A DNA stretch of 64,000 bases. Source: Caulobacter sp. UNC358MFTsu5.1 (GTDB lineage: Bacteria; Pseudomonadota; Alphaproteobacteria; Caulobacterales; Caulobacteraceae). Every line of letters starts with the position of its first letter. Within the stretch, counting starts at the first letter, position 1. The stretch covers positions 124,001 through 188,000 of the forward strand of contig NZ_JONW01000009.1 in the NCBI RefSeq assembly GCF_000712075.1, read 5' to 3'. The notes below the pieces were generated by a model. That model did no database searches, was not told the DNA's origin, and saw nothing but the letters and a program-made list of their open reading frames with translations. Position numbers and translations under genes: made by a program. This document shows positions 19,775 through 30,472 of this stretch, one piece after another.

Positions 19775-20752
19775 ATGCCTCTGATCCTGCACCTCGCCAA
19801 CCTGTTCCTGCGCGGCACCGCGCTCATGCTCAGCCTCGTGGCGGCGGCGGCGGGCCTGGCGTGCCTGGGCGGGGCGTTCAGCGTGCAACTCGACGCCCTG
19901 ACCCACGTCGCGCCCGTCTGGCTGGCCGTGGGCCTGGCCGGCATGGCCCTGGCCGCGATCTTCGCCCGCGACGCCGAACGCCGCGCGGTCATGAGCCTGG
20001 CCGCCGTCGGCGTGCTGTCGACCGGCCTCCTGATCGTCCCGGAGGTCCTCTCCGGCCTGCACGCGCCGGCCAAGCCCGTCCCCGGCGCGACCGTGAAACT
20101 GGTCCAGTTCAACGTCTGGGGCGAGAACAACAATCCCAAGGCCACCGCGGACTGGATCCTGAGCCAGAACGCCGACGTGGTGATGATCGAGGAAGGCGGC
20201 GGCACGGCCTTCCCGGTGGTCCGGGCCCTGGCCAAGGCCTATCCGAACCACCTGACCTGCCGTGACCGGCAGGGCTGCGACACCTGGATCTTCAGCCGCT
20301 GGCCCTTGCGCGCCCACCGCTCGTTCACCGAGGACAAGCTGCCGCTGTTCGGGGCGTGGGCGACGCTGGACCATCCCAAGGGCCCGTTCACCGTGGCGGC
20401 CACCCATTTCATCTGGCCTTTCCCCGGCGGCCCGCAGCAGGCGCAGAGCCGCCTGCTGGCGAAGACCCTGTCGCCGTTCCCCAAGGACACCCTGATCGTC
20501 ACCGGCGATTTCAACTCCACGCCCTGGTCGTGGAGCCTGCGCCGGCAGGACAAGGCCCTGGGCCTGAAGCGGCGGACGCGGGCCCTGGCCAGCTGGCCCA
20601 GCGGCGAGTTCTCGCGCATCGCCAGCGCGCCCTTCCCCATCCTGCCGATCGACCACGTCTACGCCGGCAAGGCCTGGAAGACCGTCAAGGTCGAGCGCGG
20701 CCCCAAGCTGGGTTCGGACCATCGCGCCGTGGTCGTGACGCTCACCCGGTAG
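19775..20752 (+). CDS. Endonuclease/exonuclease/phosphatase-fold membrane protein
   Basis: This 325-residue protein has three N-terminal hydrophobic segments (residues ~8-100), then an extracytoplasmic or cytoplasmic domain of the endonuclease/exonuclease/phosphatase superfamily. Its catalytic motifs are KLVQFNVWGENN, VVMIEEGGG, TGDFNSTPWS and the final GSDHRAVVVTLTR, with the Asp-His pair that activates water. Family members cut phosphodiester bonds in DNA, lipids or nucleotides. The membrane anchor makes a lipid- or envelope-related substrate possible, but this is inference. I chose the ATG at 19775 over the GTG at 19769. A bidirectional terminator follows. Confidence 0.82.
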   Translation: MPLILHLANLFLRGTALMLSLVAAAAGLACLGGAFSVQLDALTHVAPVWLAVGLAGMALAAIFARDAERRAVMSLAAVGVLSTGLLIVPEVLSGLHAPAKPVPGATVKLVQFNVWGENNNPKATADWILSQNADVVMIEEGGGTAFPVVRALAKAYPNHLTCRDRQGCDTWIFSRWPLRAHRSFTEDKLPLFGAWATLDHPKGPFTVAATHFIWPFPGGPQQAQSRLLAKTLSPFPKDTLIVTGDFNSTPWSWSLRRQDKALGLKRRTRALASWPSGEFSRIASAPFPILPIDHVYAGKAWKTVKVERGPKLGSDHRAVVVTLTR

Positions 20753-20760
20753 GCGCGCAG

Positions 20761-20790
20761 AAAAAAGGCCCCGGTCTCCCGGGGCCTTTT
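20761..20790. terminator. Bidirectional rho-independent terminator
   Basis: A perfect GGCCCCGG/CCGGGGCC stem with a TCTC loop is flanked by AAAAAA on the left and TTTT on the right. It lies between two convergent genes (ends at 20752 and 20821) and can serve both. Confidence 0.9.
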
Positions 20791-20820
20791 CAGTTCAAGT
20801 TCAGCTCAAGGCCGCGGCGC

Positions 20821-21294
20821 TCAGGCGTCGGCGGCGATCTTGGCGCTGAGGATCTTGCCCGGATTGCGCGGCGGCTCGCCGGTCGGCAGGGCGTCGACGT
20901 TCTCCATGCCTTCGACCACCTGGCCCCAGACGGTGTACTGGTTGTCCAGGAAGGTGGCGTCGTCGAACACGATGAAGAACTGGCTGTTGGCCGAGTTCGG
21001 ATCGGGGGTGCGGGCCATCGAGCAGACGCCGCGCACGTGCGGCTCCTTGGAGAACTCGGCCTTGATGTCCGGCTTGGCCGAACCGCCGCGGCCGGTGCCG
21101 GTCGGGTCGCCACCCTGGGCCATGAAGCCGGGAATCACGCGGTGGAAGACCACGCCGTCGTAGAAGCCCTCGCGGACCAGTTCCTTGATGCGGTCCACGT
21201 GGCCCGGGGCCAGGTCGGGACGCATCTTGATCGTGACAGGCCCGGTCTCGAGCGTCAGCAGCAGGGTGTTTTCGAGGTCGGCCGACATGGTCAT
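20821..21294 (-). CDS. Peptidyl-prolyl cis-trans isomerase, cyclophilin type (cytoplasmic)
   Basis: This 157-residue single-domain cyclophilin has no signal peptide and is therefore cytoplasmic, PpiB-like. The core motif FHRVIPGFMAQGGDPTGTG carries the catalytic Arg and Phe, and SANSQFFI carries Gln and Phe. The usual Trp and His of the human enzyme are Phe and Tyr here (TFLDNQYTVWG), a common bacterial pattern. It speeds proline isomerisation during folding. It is the last of three cyclophilin genes in a row on this strand; the other two are secreted and have extra sequence. The start codon is an ATG after a purine-rich stretch. Confidence 0.93.
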   Translation of the reverse strand: MTMSADLENTLLLTLETGPVTIKMRPDLAPGHVDRIKELVREGFYDGVVFHRVIPGFMAQGGDPTGTGRGGSAKPDIKAEFSKEPHVRGVCSMARTPDPNSANSQFFIVFDDATFLDNQYTVWGQVVEGMENVDALPTGEPPRNPGKILSAKIAADA

Positions 21295-21415
21295 CCCTTA
21301 AGCTTGAAGAGGGGGAGGAAGAGAGTCGGGAAGGCTTCTATCCCGCTTTCCACAAGGGGGAAACCGCCCGGTTGCATCCCGGACGCGGATCAATTGTCAC
21401 AGCTCAGCTTGCCCG

Positions 21416-22258
21416 CTAGCGAACGTCGACCGGCAGATCGAGGTCGCAAACCGAGAAATCGGCGCCCCGCGCCGCCCGCTTGCGGGCGATCTCGGCCTTG
21501 AACCAAGCGCTGCCCGTGTCGACCACCCGGACCGTCGGGCGCTCGGCCGCCGGGATGTCGGACAGCAGCCGCACCTTGGTCATCTTGTCCTGCGGCTTCT
21601 CGACCGGCTCGCCGGTCTTGATGGCCCGCACCACGTCCAGGCCCGACAGCACCCGGCCGAAGGCGGTGTAGCGCTTGTCCAGCGAGGGATAGGCCTGGCG
21701 CATCAGGAAGAACTGGCTGTTGGCCGAGTTGGGGTCCTCGTCGCGCGCCTCGCCGACCACGCCGGGGCAATAGGTCCCCCAGGCCGAGACCTTCTTGTCC
21801 GAGGTGACCTCGGCCCAGCTCCAGGCCTGGCTGACGACCGGCAGCGACTTCAGGACGCCCACCTCGGTCCCGGCCGGCGCCGCGGCGGCCACGAACGGCG
21901 TCGCGGCGTCGCGGCGGAAGGTGAACTCGGCCTTGAGGTTGGGCAGCTTCGTACCGCCCTCCCCCGTGTCGTCCGGATCGCCGGTCTGGGCCATGAAGCG
22001 GTCGATCACCCGGAAGAAGGTGCGGCCGTCATAGACCCCGGTGCGGGTCAGTTCCTGGAAGCGCGCCACGTGGCCCGGCGCGACCTCGGGGACCAGCTCC
22101 ACGACGATGCGCCCCTTGTTGGTGTCGATGACCACCACGTCCTCGGGCGCGGGCGTGCGCCAATCGGCGGCCTTGGGCGGCGCGATCTTCGGCGCGGCCT
22201 GGACCTGGCCGGCGAAGGCCGACAGCACGGCGACGGACGCGAGCAGCGGACGGATCAT
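21416..22258 (-). CDS. Periplasmic cyclophilin with insertion and C-terminal extension (1)
   Basis: This 280-residue protein has an N-terminal signal peptide (MIRPLLASVAVLSAFAGQVQA, cut near residue 21) and a cyclophilin core (GHVARFQELTR, FFRVIDRFMAQTGDP, PNSANSQFFLM). Relative to cytoplasmic cyclophilins it carries an insertion of roughly 45 residues before SANSQFF (VGVLKSLPVVSQAWSW region) and a ~65-residue C-terminal extension. The mature protein has exactly two cysteines, in TYCPGVVGEARDEDPN and FSVCDLDLP. Both are conserved in the next gene, which suggests a structural disulfide in the periplasm. It likely assists folding of envelope proteins. Confidence 0.88.
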   Translation of the reverse strand: MIRPLLASVAVLSAFAGQVQAAPKIAPPKAADWRTPAPEDVVVIDTNKGRIVVELVPEVAPGHVARFQELTRTGVYDGRTFFRVIDRFMAQTGDPDDTGEGGTKLPNLKAEFTFRRDAATPFVAAAAPAGTEVGVLKSLPVVSQAWSWAEVTSDKKVSAWGTYCPGVVGEARDEDPNSANSQFFLMRQAYPSLDKRYTAFGRVLSGLDVVRAIKTGEPVEKPQDKMTKVRLLSDIPAAERPTVRVVDTGSAWFKAEIARKRAARGADFSVCDLDLPVDVR

Positions 22259-22289
22259 CGGATTTCCCCCTGAGGCTGGTTGACCGAGC

Positions 22290-23105
22290 CTATTTCACCT
22301 GCACCGGCACGGCGACGTCGCAGGGGCCGAACGCCCCGCCCATCTCGGCCTTCTTCTTCTCGACCAGGGCCGTGAAGGCGGGCGAGCGGGTGTCCATCAC
22401 CTGGATGCTGGGGCGCTGGGCGGCCGGGATGTCGGACAGCACGCGGACGGTGGTCATCTGGTCCTGCGGCGCGGCCACCGGCTCGCCGGTCTTGATGGCG
22501 CGGATGGCCTCGATGCCGGTCAGGGCGCGGCCGAACGGCGTGTAGGTCTTCTCCAGCGAGGCGTAGTGCTGGCGCATGAAGAAGAACTGGCTGTTGGCGC
22601 TGTCGGGGTCGTTGGCGCGGGCCATGCCCAGCACGCCGGGGCAGAAGGCGCCCCAGGCCGAGACCTTGCCGTCGGCGGTCATCGCCGCCAGGGCGCTGTT
22701 CTGGCTGTAGACCGGCAGGGCGCCGACGAAGCCCATCTCGGTCGAGCCCGTCTTGCCGATCTGCACGTAGCCGGGACCGCGGCGGAACTGGAACTCGGCG
22801 GCCAGGTTCGGCTGGTCCGACCCGCCGGTGCCGTCGTTCTTCGGGTCGCCGGTCTGGGCCATGAAGCTGTCGATGACCCGGAAGAAGGTCAGGCCGTCAT
22901 AGAAGTGGGCCTTGGCCAGATCGCGCACGCGCGCCACGTGGTTCGGCGCGACCTCGGGCGACAGCTCCACGATGATCCGGCCCTTGTTGGTGTCGACCAC
23001 CAGGATGTTCTCGGGGTCGGGCGTTCGCCAGCCGGAGGCCTGCTGGGCGCTGGCGGCGGAGGCCGCGGTGAGCGCCAGGACGGCGGCGATGGACGCAAGC
23101 TTCAT
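22290..23105 (-). CDS. Periplasmic cyclophilin with insertion and C-terminal extension (2)
   Basis: This 271-residue secreted cyclophilin has a signal peptide ending near residue 20 (AASAASA). The core motifs are HVARVRDLAKAHFYDGLTFFRVIDSFMAQTGDP and DSANSQFFFM. It shares the insertion (MGFVGALPVYSQNSALAAM) and the C-terminal extension of the gene at 21416, and the two are clear tandem duplicates. As in its sibling, only two cysteines remain in the mature form (AFCPGVLG and FGPCDVAVP). The gap to the sibling is 31 bp, so the two are probably one transcript. An inverted-repeat element lies just upstream (23220-23306). Confidence 0.88.
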   Translation of the reverse strand: MKLASIAAVLALTAASAASAQQASGWRTPDPENILVVDTNKGRIIVELSPEVAPNHVARVRDLAKAHFYDGLTFFRVIDSFMAQTGDPKNDGTGGSDQPNLAAEFQFRRGPGYVQIGKTGSTEMGFVGALPVYSQNSALAAMTADGKVSAWGAFCPGVLGMARANDPDSANSQFFFMRQHYASLEKTYTPFGRALTGIEAIRAIKTGEPVAAPQDQMTTVRVLSDIPAAQRPSIQVMDTRSPAFTALVEKKKAEMGGAFGPCDVAVPVQVK

Positions 23106-23219
23106 GGAGATCCCCGGATAGAACTGGTCTGACGGCGTAGAACGCCGACGCGCCTACGACAAGTAGCGCCGCGTTTAAGCTGAAGATTCCGGCGAGTTTC
23201 CGGCACGGCTTCATCCCCG

Positions 23220-23306
23220 CGCCGGGGACATGCCCTTGCGGCGTGTCCCCAAGACCGAGCTCGGCGCGAGCTGATGGGGACACGCCGCAAGGGCATGTCC
23301 CCGGCG
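23220..23306. repeat. GGGGACA inverted-repeat element, perfect copy
   Basis: Two arms (23220-23250 and 23276-23306, including outer CGCC/GGCG) are perfect reverse complements over 31 bp, around a 25-bp spacer that ends in CTGAT and holds AGCTC/GAGCT. Each arm is also a hairpin, bounded by GGGGACA and TGTCCCC. It sits between the cyclophilin start and the esterase stop. It matches the copy at 5625-5701 in arm termini, layout and spacer length. It may also act as a terminator or mRNA-stabilising hairpin. Confidence 0.95.
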
Positions 23307-23310
23307 GATA

Positions 23311-24270
23311 CTAAGACTTGGGCTTCAGCAGGCCGTGCATGCCGAGCCAACGCACATAGGCGTCGAACCAGCCGGTGCTGGTGGTGGTCTTCGGGTACAT
23401 GCCGAACCCGTGGCCGCCCTGTTCGTAGAGGTGGAACTCGACCGGGCGCTTGGCGGCCCGCCAGCTGTCGATCAGCCCTATGCCGCTATGGGCGAAGAAC
23501 GGATCGTCGGCGGCGAGCGCCACGAACATCGGCGGCGCGTCGGCCGGCGGGGTCACGGCCGTGAGCGGGCCGTAGATCAGGCCGATGAAGGCGGGCTTGG
23601 CGTCGTCCCCGGCCAGGGTGGTCGCCAGGGTCAGCATGGCGCCGGCGGAAAAGCCCACCATGCCGACGCGGTCGGGGTCGATCCGCCACTCCGCGGCCCT
23701 CTGGCGGACCAGCGCGAACGCGGCGCGCGAGTCGGCGATCTGCGGGGCCAGGCCGGCGATCGCGACCTGGGGATCGGGCCGCGGCCTGTTGGCGGTGGCC
23801 GAGAACATCTCGGCCATCGACCGCTCGAAGCCCGGTATGTCCGCCGGCGTCGGATTGAGCCTGTACTTGAGCACGAAGGCGGCCACGCCCTTGTCGGCCA
23901 GCGCGCGGGCGACGTCCCAGCCCTCGTTCTCCATCGACAGGGTGCGGAAGCCGCCGCCGGGCGCGACGATGACGGCCGCCCCCGTGGCCTTGGCCGGATC
24001 CGGCAGGAAGGGCGTCAGCGTCGCCACCGTGACGTTGCGGGCGAAGACGCTGTTGTACTGGCGATGCCAGGACTCCGGCGAGGTCGCGCCCGGCAAGGGC
24101 CCGGTGTCCAGCACGATCGCGTTCGGCTGGGCTGGGACCGCGATCGGGGTCATCTTGTCGTCCTGCGCCCACGCCCCGCCGGCCAAGGCCAACGCCAGGA
24201 CCACGGCGCCCAGGCCGGCGCGAAGGGATCGTCCTGCACGATCGGACTGCACGGAATTCAAGTTTCTCAC
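23311..24270 (-). CDS. Secreted alpha/beta-hydrolase (carbohydrate esterase-like)
   Basis: This 319-residue protein has a signal peptide (residues ~1-34, ending GGAWA) and an alpha/beta-hydrolase fold. The oxyanion motif is APGGGFR, the nucleophile elbow is GFSAGAM and the catalytic His lies in EQGGHGFGMY. It resembles acetyl-xylan or pectin acetyl esterases and BD-FAE-type esterases. I chose the GTG at 24270 because AGGAGG lies six bases upstream; an ATG further up would put ~20 odd residues before the signal. It is divergent from a GH43 glycosidase, so the pair probably removes acetyl groups and sugars from plant hemicellulose side chains. Confidence 0.82.
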   Translation of the reverse strand: MRNLNSVQSDRAGRSLRAGLGAVVLALALAGGAWAQDDKMTPIAVPAQPNAIVLDTGPLPGATSPESWHRQYNSVFARNVTVATLTPFLPDPAKATGAAVIVAPGGGFRTLSMENEGWDVARALADKGVAAFVLKYRLNPTPADIPGFERSMAEMFSATANRPRPDPQVAIAGLAPQIADSRAAFALVRQRAAEWRIDPDRVGMVGFSAGAMLTLATTLAGDDAKPAFIGLIYGPLTAVTPPADAPPMFVALAADDPFFAHSGIGLIDSWRAAKRPVEFHLYEQGGHGFGMYPKTTTSTGWFDAYVRWLGMHGLLKPKS

Positions 24271-24347
24271 GACGTTCCTCCTGCTTGGTCGAGGCTTGTC
24301 CGCACGGTCCATGGGAAGGACCGCGAGCGCCACTTATGTCCGACAAC

Positions 24348-24361
24348 TGGTAACGCTAACA
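24348..24361. promoter_or_regulatory. LacI-type operator candidate (TGGTAACGCTAACA)
   Basis: A partly palindromic 14-mer lies in the 231-bp gap between the divergent esterase and GH43 genes. It has the TGNTANCGNTANCA shape of LacI-family operators in Caulobacter. A single site here could control both genes in response to a sugar. Confidence 0.5.
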
Positions 24362-24501
24362 ATTTGTGGTACGCAAGAGGGCAACAGTCGCCTCGAACGG
24401 CGCTACGGGGTCCCCTACCCGTGGGTAGCGTCGTTAGGTGAGCGATTGACGACCATTTTTGTCTGAGTAATTTTGGACATCGCTACGGGAGGAGCACGAA
24501 C

Positions 24502-25500
24502 ATGAAGTCGGTCTGGATGGCGCTTGCGCTGGCGACGGCCATGTCCGTCGCGTCACCCTCCGGGGCAAGCGACGGAGCCGGCGCCGCGCCGGGTTCCAAC
24601 CCCCTCTTCCGGGACAAGTTCACCGCGGACCCCGCCCCGCTGGTCGTCGGCGATCGCCTGTATCTCTACGTCGGCCACGACGAGGCCCAGCGCGACGAGA
24701 TGTTCAACATGCGCGAATGGCTGGTCTATTCGACCACCGACATGAAGAGCTGGACCTCGTATCCGCCGATCATGAAGGCCACGGATTTCAAGTGGGCCAA
24801 GAAGGACGCCTGGGCGTCGCAGGCGATCGAGAAGAACGGCAAGTTCTACTTCTACGCCGCCGTCGAGCACGACAGCACCCATCCCGGCAAGGCCATCGGC
24901 GTGGCGGTCTCGGATCGGCCGACGGGCCCCTTCGTCGACGCACGCGGGTCCGCCCTGATCACCAACGAGATGACGCCCAAGGGCACGCACAGCTGGGAGG
25001 ACATCGATCCCACCGTGTTCACCGACGACGACGGGACCACCTGGATCGCCTGGGGCAATCGCGAGTGCTACATCGCCAAGCTCAAGCCGAACATGATCGA
25101 GATCGACGGTCCGATCACCGAGATCACCCCGCCGCACTTCGAGGAAGGCCCCTGGCTGCACAAGCGCGGGGGGCTCTACTACCTGACCTACGCCTCGCTC
25201 GACCGGTCGACCCAGCGGGACGAGCACGTCTCCTACGCGACCGCGCCCTCGATCAACGGCCCCTGGACCTATCGCGGCGAGCTCACCGGGTCGGGCAAGT
25301 ACAGCTTCACGATCCATCCCGGCATCGTGGAGTTCAAGGGCGACTGGTACATCTTCCTGCACAACGCGACCCTGGCGGTCGGCGACCAGAACGGCGCGAT
25401 CGGGCGGCGGGCGGTGACGGTCGAACGGCTTCGCTACAACGCCGACGGCACGCTCCAGCCTGTCGTGCAGACCGAAGCGGGCGTGTCGGCGCCGCGATAG
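24502..25500 (+). CDS. Secreted glycoside hydrolase family 43 protein
   Basis: This 332-residue protein has a signal peptide (MKSVWMALALATAMSVASPSGA) and a five-bladed propeller of the GH43 type (arabinofuranosidase/xylosidase group). The catalytic Asp is in FTADPAPLVVGDRLYLYVGHD, the pKa-modulating Asp is in EDIDPTVFTDDDGTTWIAWG and the acid Glu is in FEEGPWLHKRGGLYYLTYA. The ATG follows GGGAGGAGCACGAAC. Together with the divergent esterase it should attack decorated xylan or arabinan outside the cytoplasm. The exact sugar specificity cannot be read from the sequence. It converges on coaD with only 7 bp between stops. Confidence 0.88.
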   Translation: MKSVWMALALATAMSVASPSGASDGAGAAPGSNPLFRDKFTADPAPLVVGDRLYLYVGHDEAQRDEMFNMREWLVYSTTDMKSWTSYPPIMKATDFKWAKKDAWASQAIEKNGKFYFYAAVEHDSTHPGKAIGVAVSDRPTGPFVDARGSALITNEMTPKGTHSWEDIDPTVFTDDDGTTWIAWGNRECYIAKLKPNMIEIDGPITEITPPHFEEGPWLHKRGGLYYLTYASLDRSTQRDEHVSYATAPSINGPWTYRGELTGSGKYSFTIHPGIVEFKGDWYIFLHNATLAVGDQNGAIGRRAVTVERLRYNADGTLQPVVQTEAGVSAPR

Positions 25501-25507
25501 GACGGCC

Positions 25508-25996
<489 letters not shown>

Positions 25997-26046
25997 GCTT
26001 TTCCCTCACCCGGGCGTACGCCCGCTGGCCCCCTTGCTTGGGTCGC

Positions 26047-28818
<2,772 letters not shown>

Positions 28819-28940
28819 GGGAATTTTTCGCCGTCAGAATCGAACACGGAACCGTCAAAAACAGTTAGCATTCCGATAGCCAAGACGCCACCTTCGCAGG
28901 TCCAACCCCCAAGTTTCTTGGGCTTTTCCGGGAGTTTTCG

Positions 28941-29459
28941 ATGCGTTTGACCGCCCTCGCCCTGTCCGCCGGCCTGCTGGTCGCTTCCCAGGCCTCCGCC
29001 GCCGCCACCAGCGCTACGGCCGAACTGAAAGGCGCCGACGGCAAGACGCTCGGGACGGCCACGCTGACCGAGGCGCCGCACGGCGTGCTGCTGCGGATCG
29101 AGGCCAAGGGCCTGACGCCGGGCTGGCACGGCCTGCACTTCCACGAGAAGGGCGACTGCGGCGCGCCGGACTTCAAGTCGGCCGGCGCCCACGTCCACAC
29201 CACGACCGCCGTGGTCCACGGCCTGCTGAACCCGGACGGCAACGACAACGGCGACCTGCCCAACCTGTTCGCCGCCGCCGACGGCTCGGCGACGGCCGAG
29301 CTGTTCTCGCCCCTGGTGTCCCTGAACGGCGCCGGCGGCCGCCCCGCCCTGCTCGACGCCGACGGCTCGTCCATCGTCGTCCACGCCAGCCCCGACGACT
29401 ACAAGACCCAGCCGATCGGCGGCGCCGGGGCGCGGGTGGCTTGCGGGGTGGTGAAGTAG
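28941..29459 (+). CDS. sodC: Periplasmic Cu/Zn superoxide dismutase SodC
   Basis: SodC converts superoxide to oxygen and peroxide in the periplasm. The 172-residue precursor has a signal peptide (cut after ASQASA, residue ~20). Copper ligands lie in GLHFHEKGDCGAPDFKSAGAHVH, the zinc-region Asp is in NGDLPNLFAAADG, and the C-terminal SIVVHASPDDYKTQPIGG...GARVACGVVK supplies the active-site Arg and the disulfide Cys. A short CCCAAG-TTT-CTTGGG hairpin at 28908-28922 lies in the leader just before the ATG, perhaps a leader structure. gyrA is divergent, with 122 bp between the start codons. Confidence 0.95.
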   Translation: MRLTALALSAGLLVASQASAAATSATAELKGADGKTLGTATLTEAPHGVLLRIEAKGLTPGWHGLHFHEKGDCGAPDFKSAGAHVHTTTAVVHGLLNPDGNDNGDLPNLFAAADGSATAELFSPLVSLNGAGGRPALLDADGSSIVVHASPDDYKTQPIGGAGARVACGVVK

Positions 29460-29474
29460 GTCAGAGCCGGAAAC

Positions 29475-29542
29475 AGGGGACACACACTCACACGCAGGCC
29501 TTTGCGAACGGCCACGAGCCGTGCCGTGAGTGTGTGTCCCCT
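29475..29542. repeat. Inverted repeat with AGGGGACA ends, between convergent genes
   Basis: Perfect 17-bp arms (29475-29491 and 29526-29542, AGGGGACACACACTCAC and its complement) enclose 34 bp. The GGGGACA/TGTCCCC outer ends match the elements at 5625 and 23220, but the inner sequence differs and there is only one pair of arms. It may belong to a related subfamily. It lies between the sodC and EamA stops and may also terminate transcription. Confidence 0.85.
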
Positions 29543-29550
29543 ACTTCGTC

Positions 29551-30459
29551 CTATGTCGCCTCGCCCTCGGCCGGCACGACCTTCTTCGCCGTCAGCGCCA
29601 CCAGCGCCACGCCGGCCATGGTCGCCGTCGCGCCGATCACCAGTTGCGGCGACAGGGCGTCGCCCATGAACAGCACGCCGATCGTGCACGACACCAGCGG
29701 CGTCAGCAGGAAATAGGGCGTCACCCGGCCCGCCTCGCGGCGCTGGACCAGCCAGAACAGCAGGGCGCTGGCCCCGATGGTCGAGACCACCCCGGCGAAG
29801 GCCACGCAGGCCCAGGCGATCGGGGCGGCGGTCTTCACGCGCTCGATCACGTTGTCCTCGAAGCCGAACGACATGGCCAGCAGCACCGGCGCGGCGACGG
29901 CGGCGGTCAGGGCCTGGACCTGCAGCGGCTTGGCGCCCGGCGTCTGGCGCACGAACACCGTGGCCAGGGCCCAGCAGGCGCTGGCCACCACGCCCAGCAC
30001 GATGGCCGGCAGGTCGGCCGCGCCGTGCGGGTCCAGGCTCATCCAGGCCACCCCGACGAAGGCCACGACCAGGCCGGCGACGGCCATGGGCTTCATGCTC
30101 TCGCCCAGCATCTTCCAGGCGAACAGGGCCGTGAACGGGATCCACAGCTGGGTCGCCACCACCAGCGGGCTCAGCGACTTGGCCAGGCCGAAGGCGATGT
30201 AGATGATGCCGAAGTGGATCGGCCCCGACAGCAGGCAGATGGCCGCCAGCCGCCGCGACCACGGGAACGGCGGCTTCAGGAACGGGACCAGGAACGCGAA
30301 CGCCAGGCCGAAGCGCAGGGCCCCGACCATCATCGGCGGCAGCTCGGCGGTCGCCACCTTGGCCGCGGCGTTGTTCAGGCCCCAGGTCAGGATGATGGCC
30401 GCGATGGCCAGGCGCTCGAGGCCGGTCAAAGCCGCGGTTTGGGGCGTGTTCGACGACAT
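29551..30459 (-). CDS. EamA/DMT family transporter
   Basis: This 302-residue protein has about ten transmembrane helices in two repeated EamA halves, as in the drug/metabolite transporter superfamily (LTWGLNNAAAKVATAELPPMMVGALRFGLAFAF is the first-helix region; the second half ends LVIGATATMAGVALVAL). Family members export amino acids, nucleobases or other small metabolites; the substrate cannot be read here. I chose the ATG at 30459 (MSSNTPQTAALTGLERLA) because the upstream in-frame residues overlap bioA and lack conservation. The bioA stop lies 13 bp upstream, so it is likely the last gene of the bioA transcript. Confidence 0.85.
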   Translation of the reverse strand: MSSNTPQTAALTGLERLAIAAIILTWGLNNAAAKVATAELPPMMVGALRFGLAFAFLVPFLKPPFPWSRRLAAICLLSGPIHFGIIYIAFGLAKSLSPLVVATQLWIPFTALFAWKMLGESMKPMAVAGLVVAFVGVAWMSLDPHGAADLPAIVLGVVASACWALATVFVRQTPGAKPLQVQALTAAVAAPVLLAMSFGFEDNVIERVKTAAPIAWACVAFAGVVSTIGASALLFWLVQRREAGRVTPYFLLTPLVSCTIGVLFMGDALSPQLVIGATATMAGVALVALTAKKVVPAEGEAT

Positions 30460-30472
30460 GCCCCCGCTTGGA

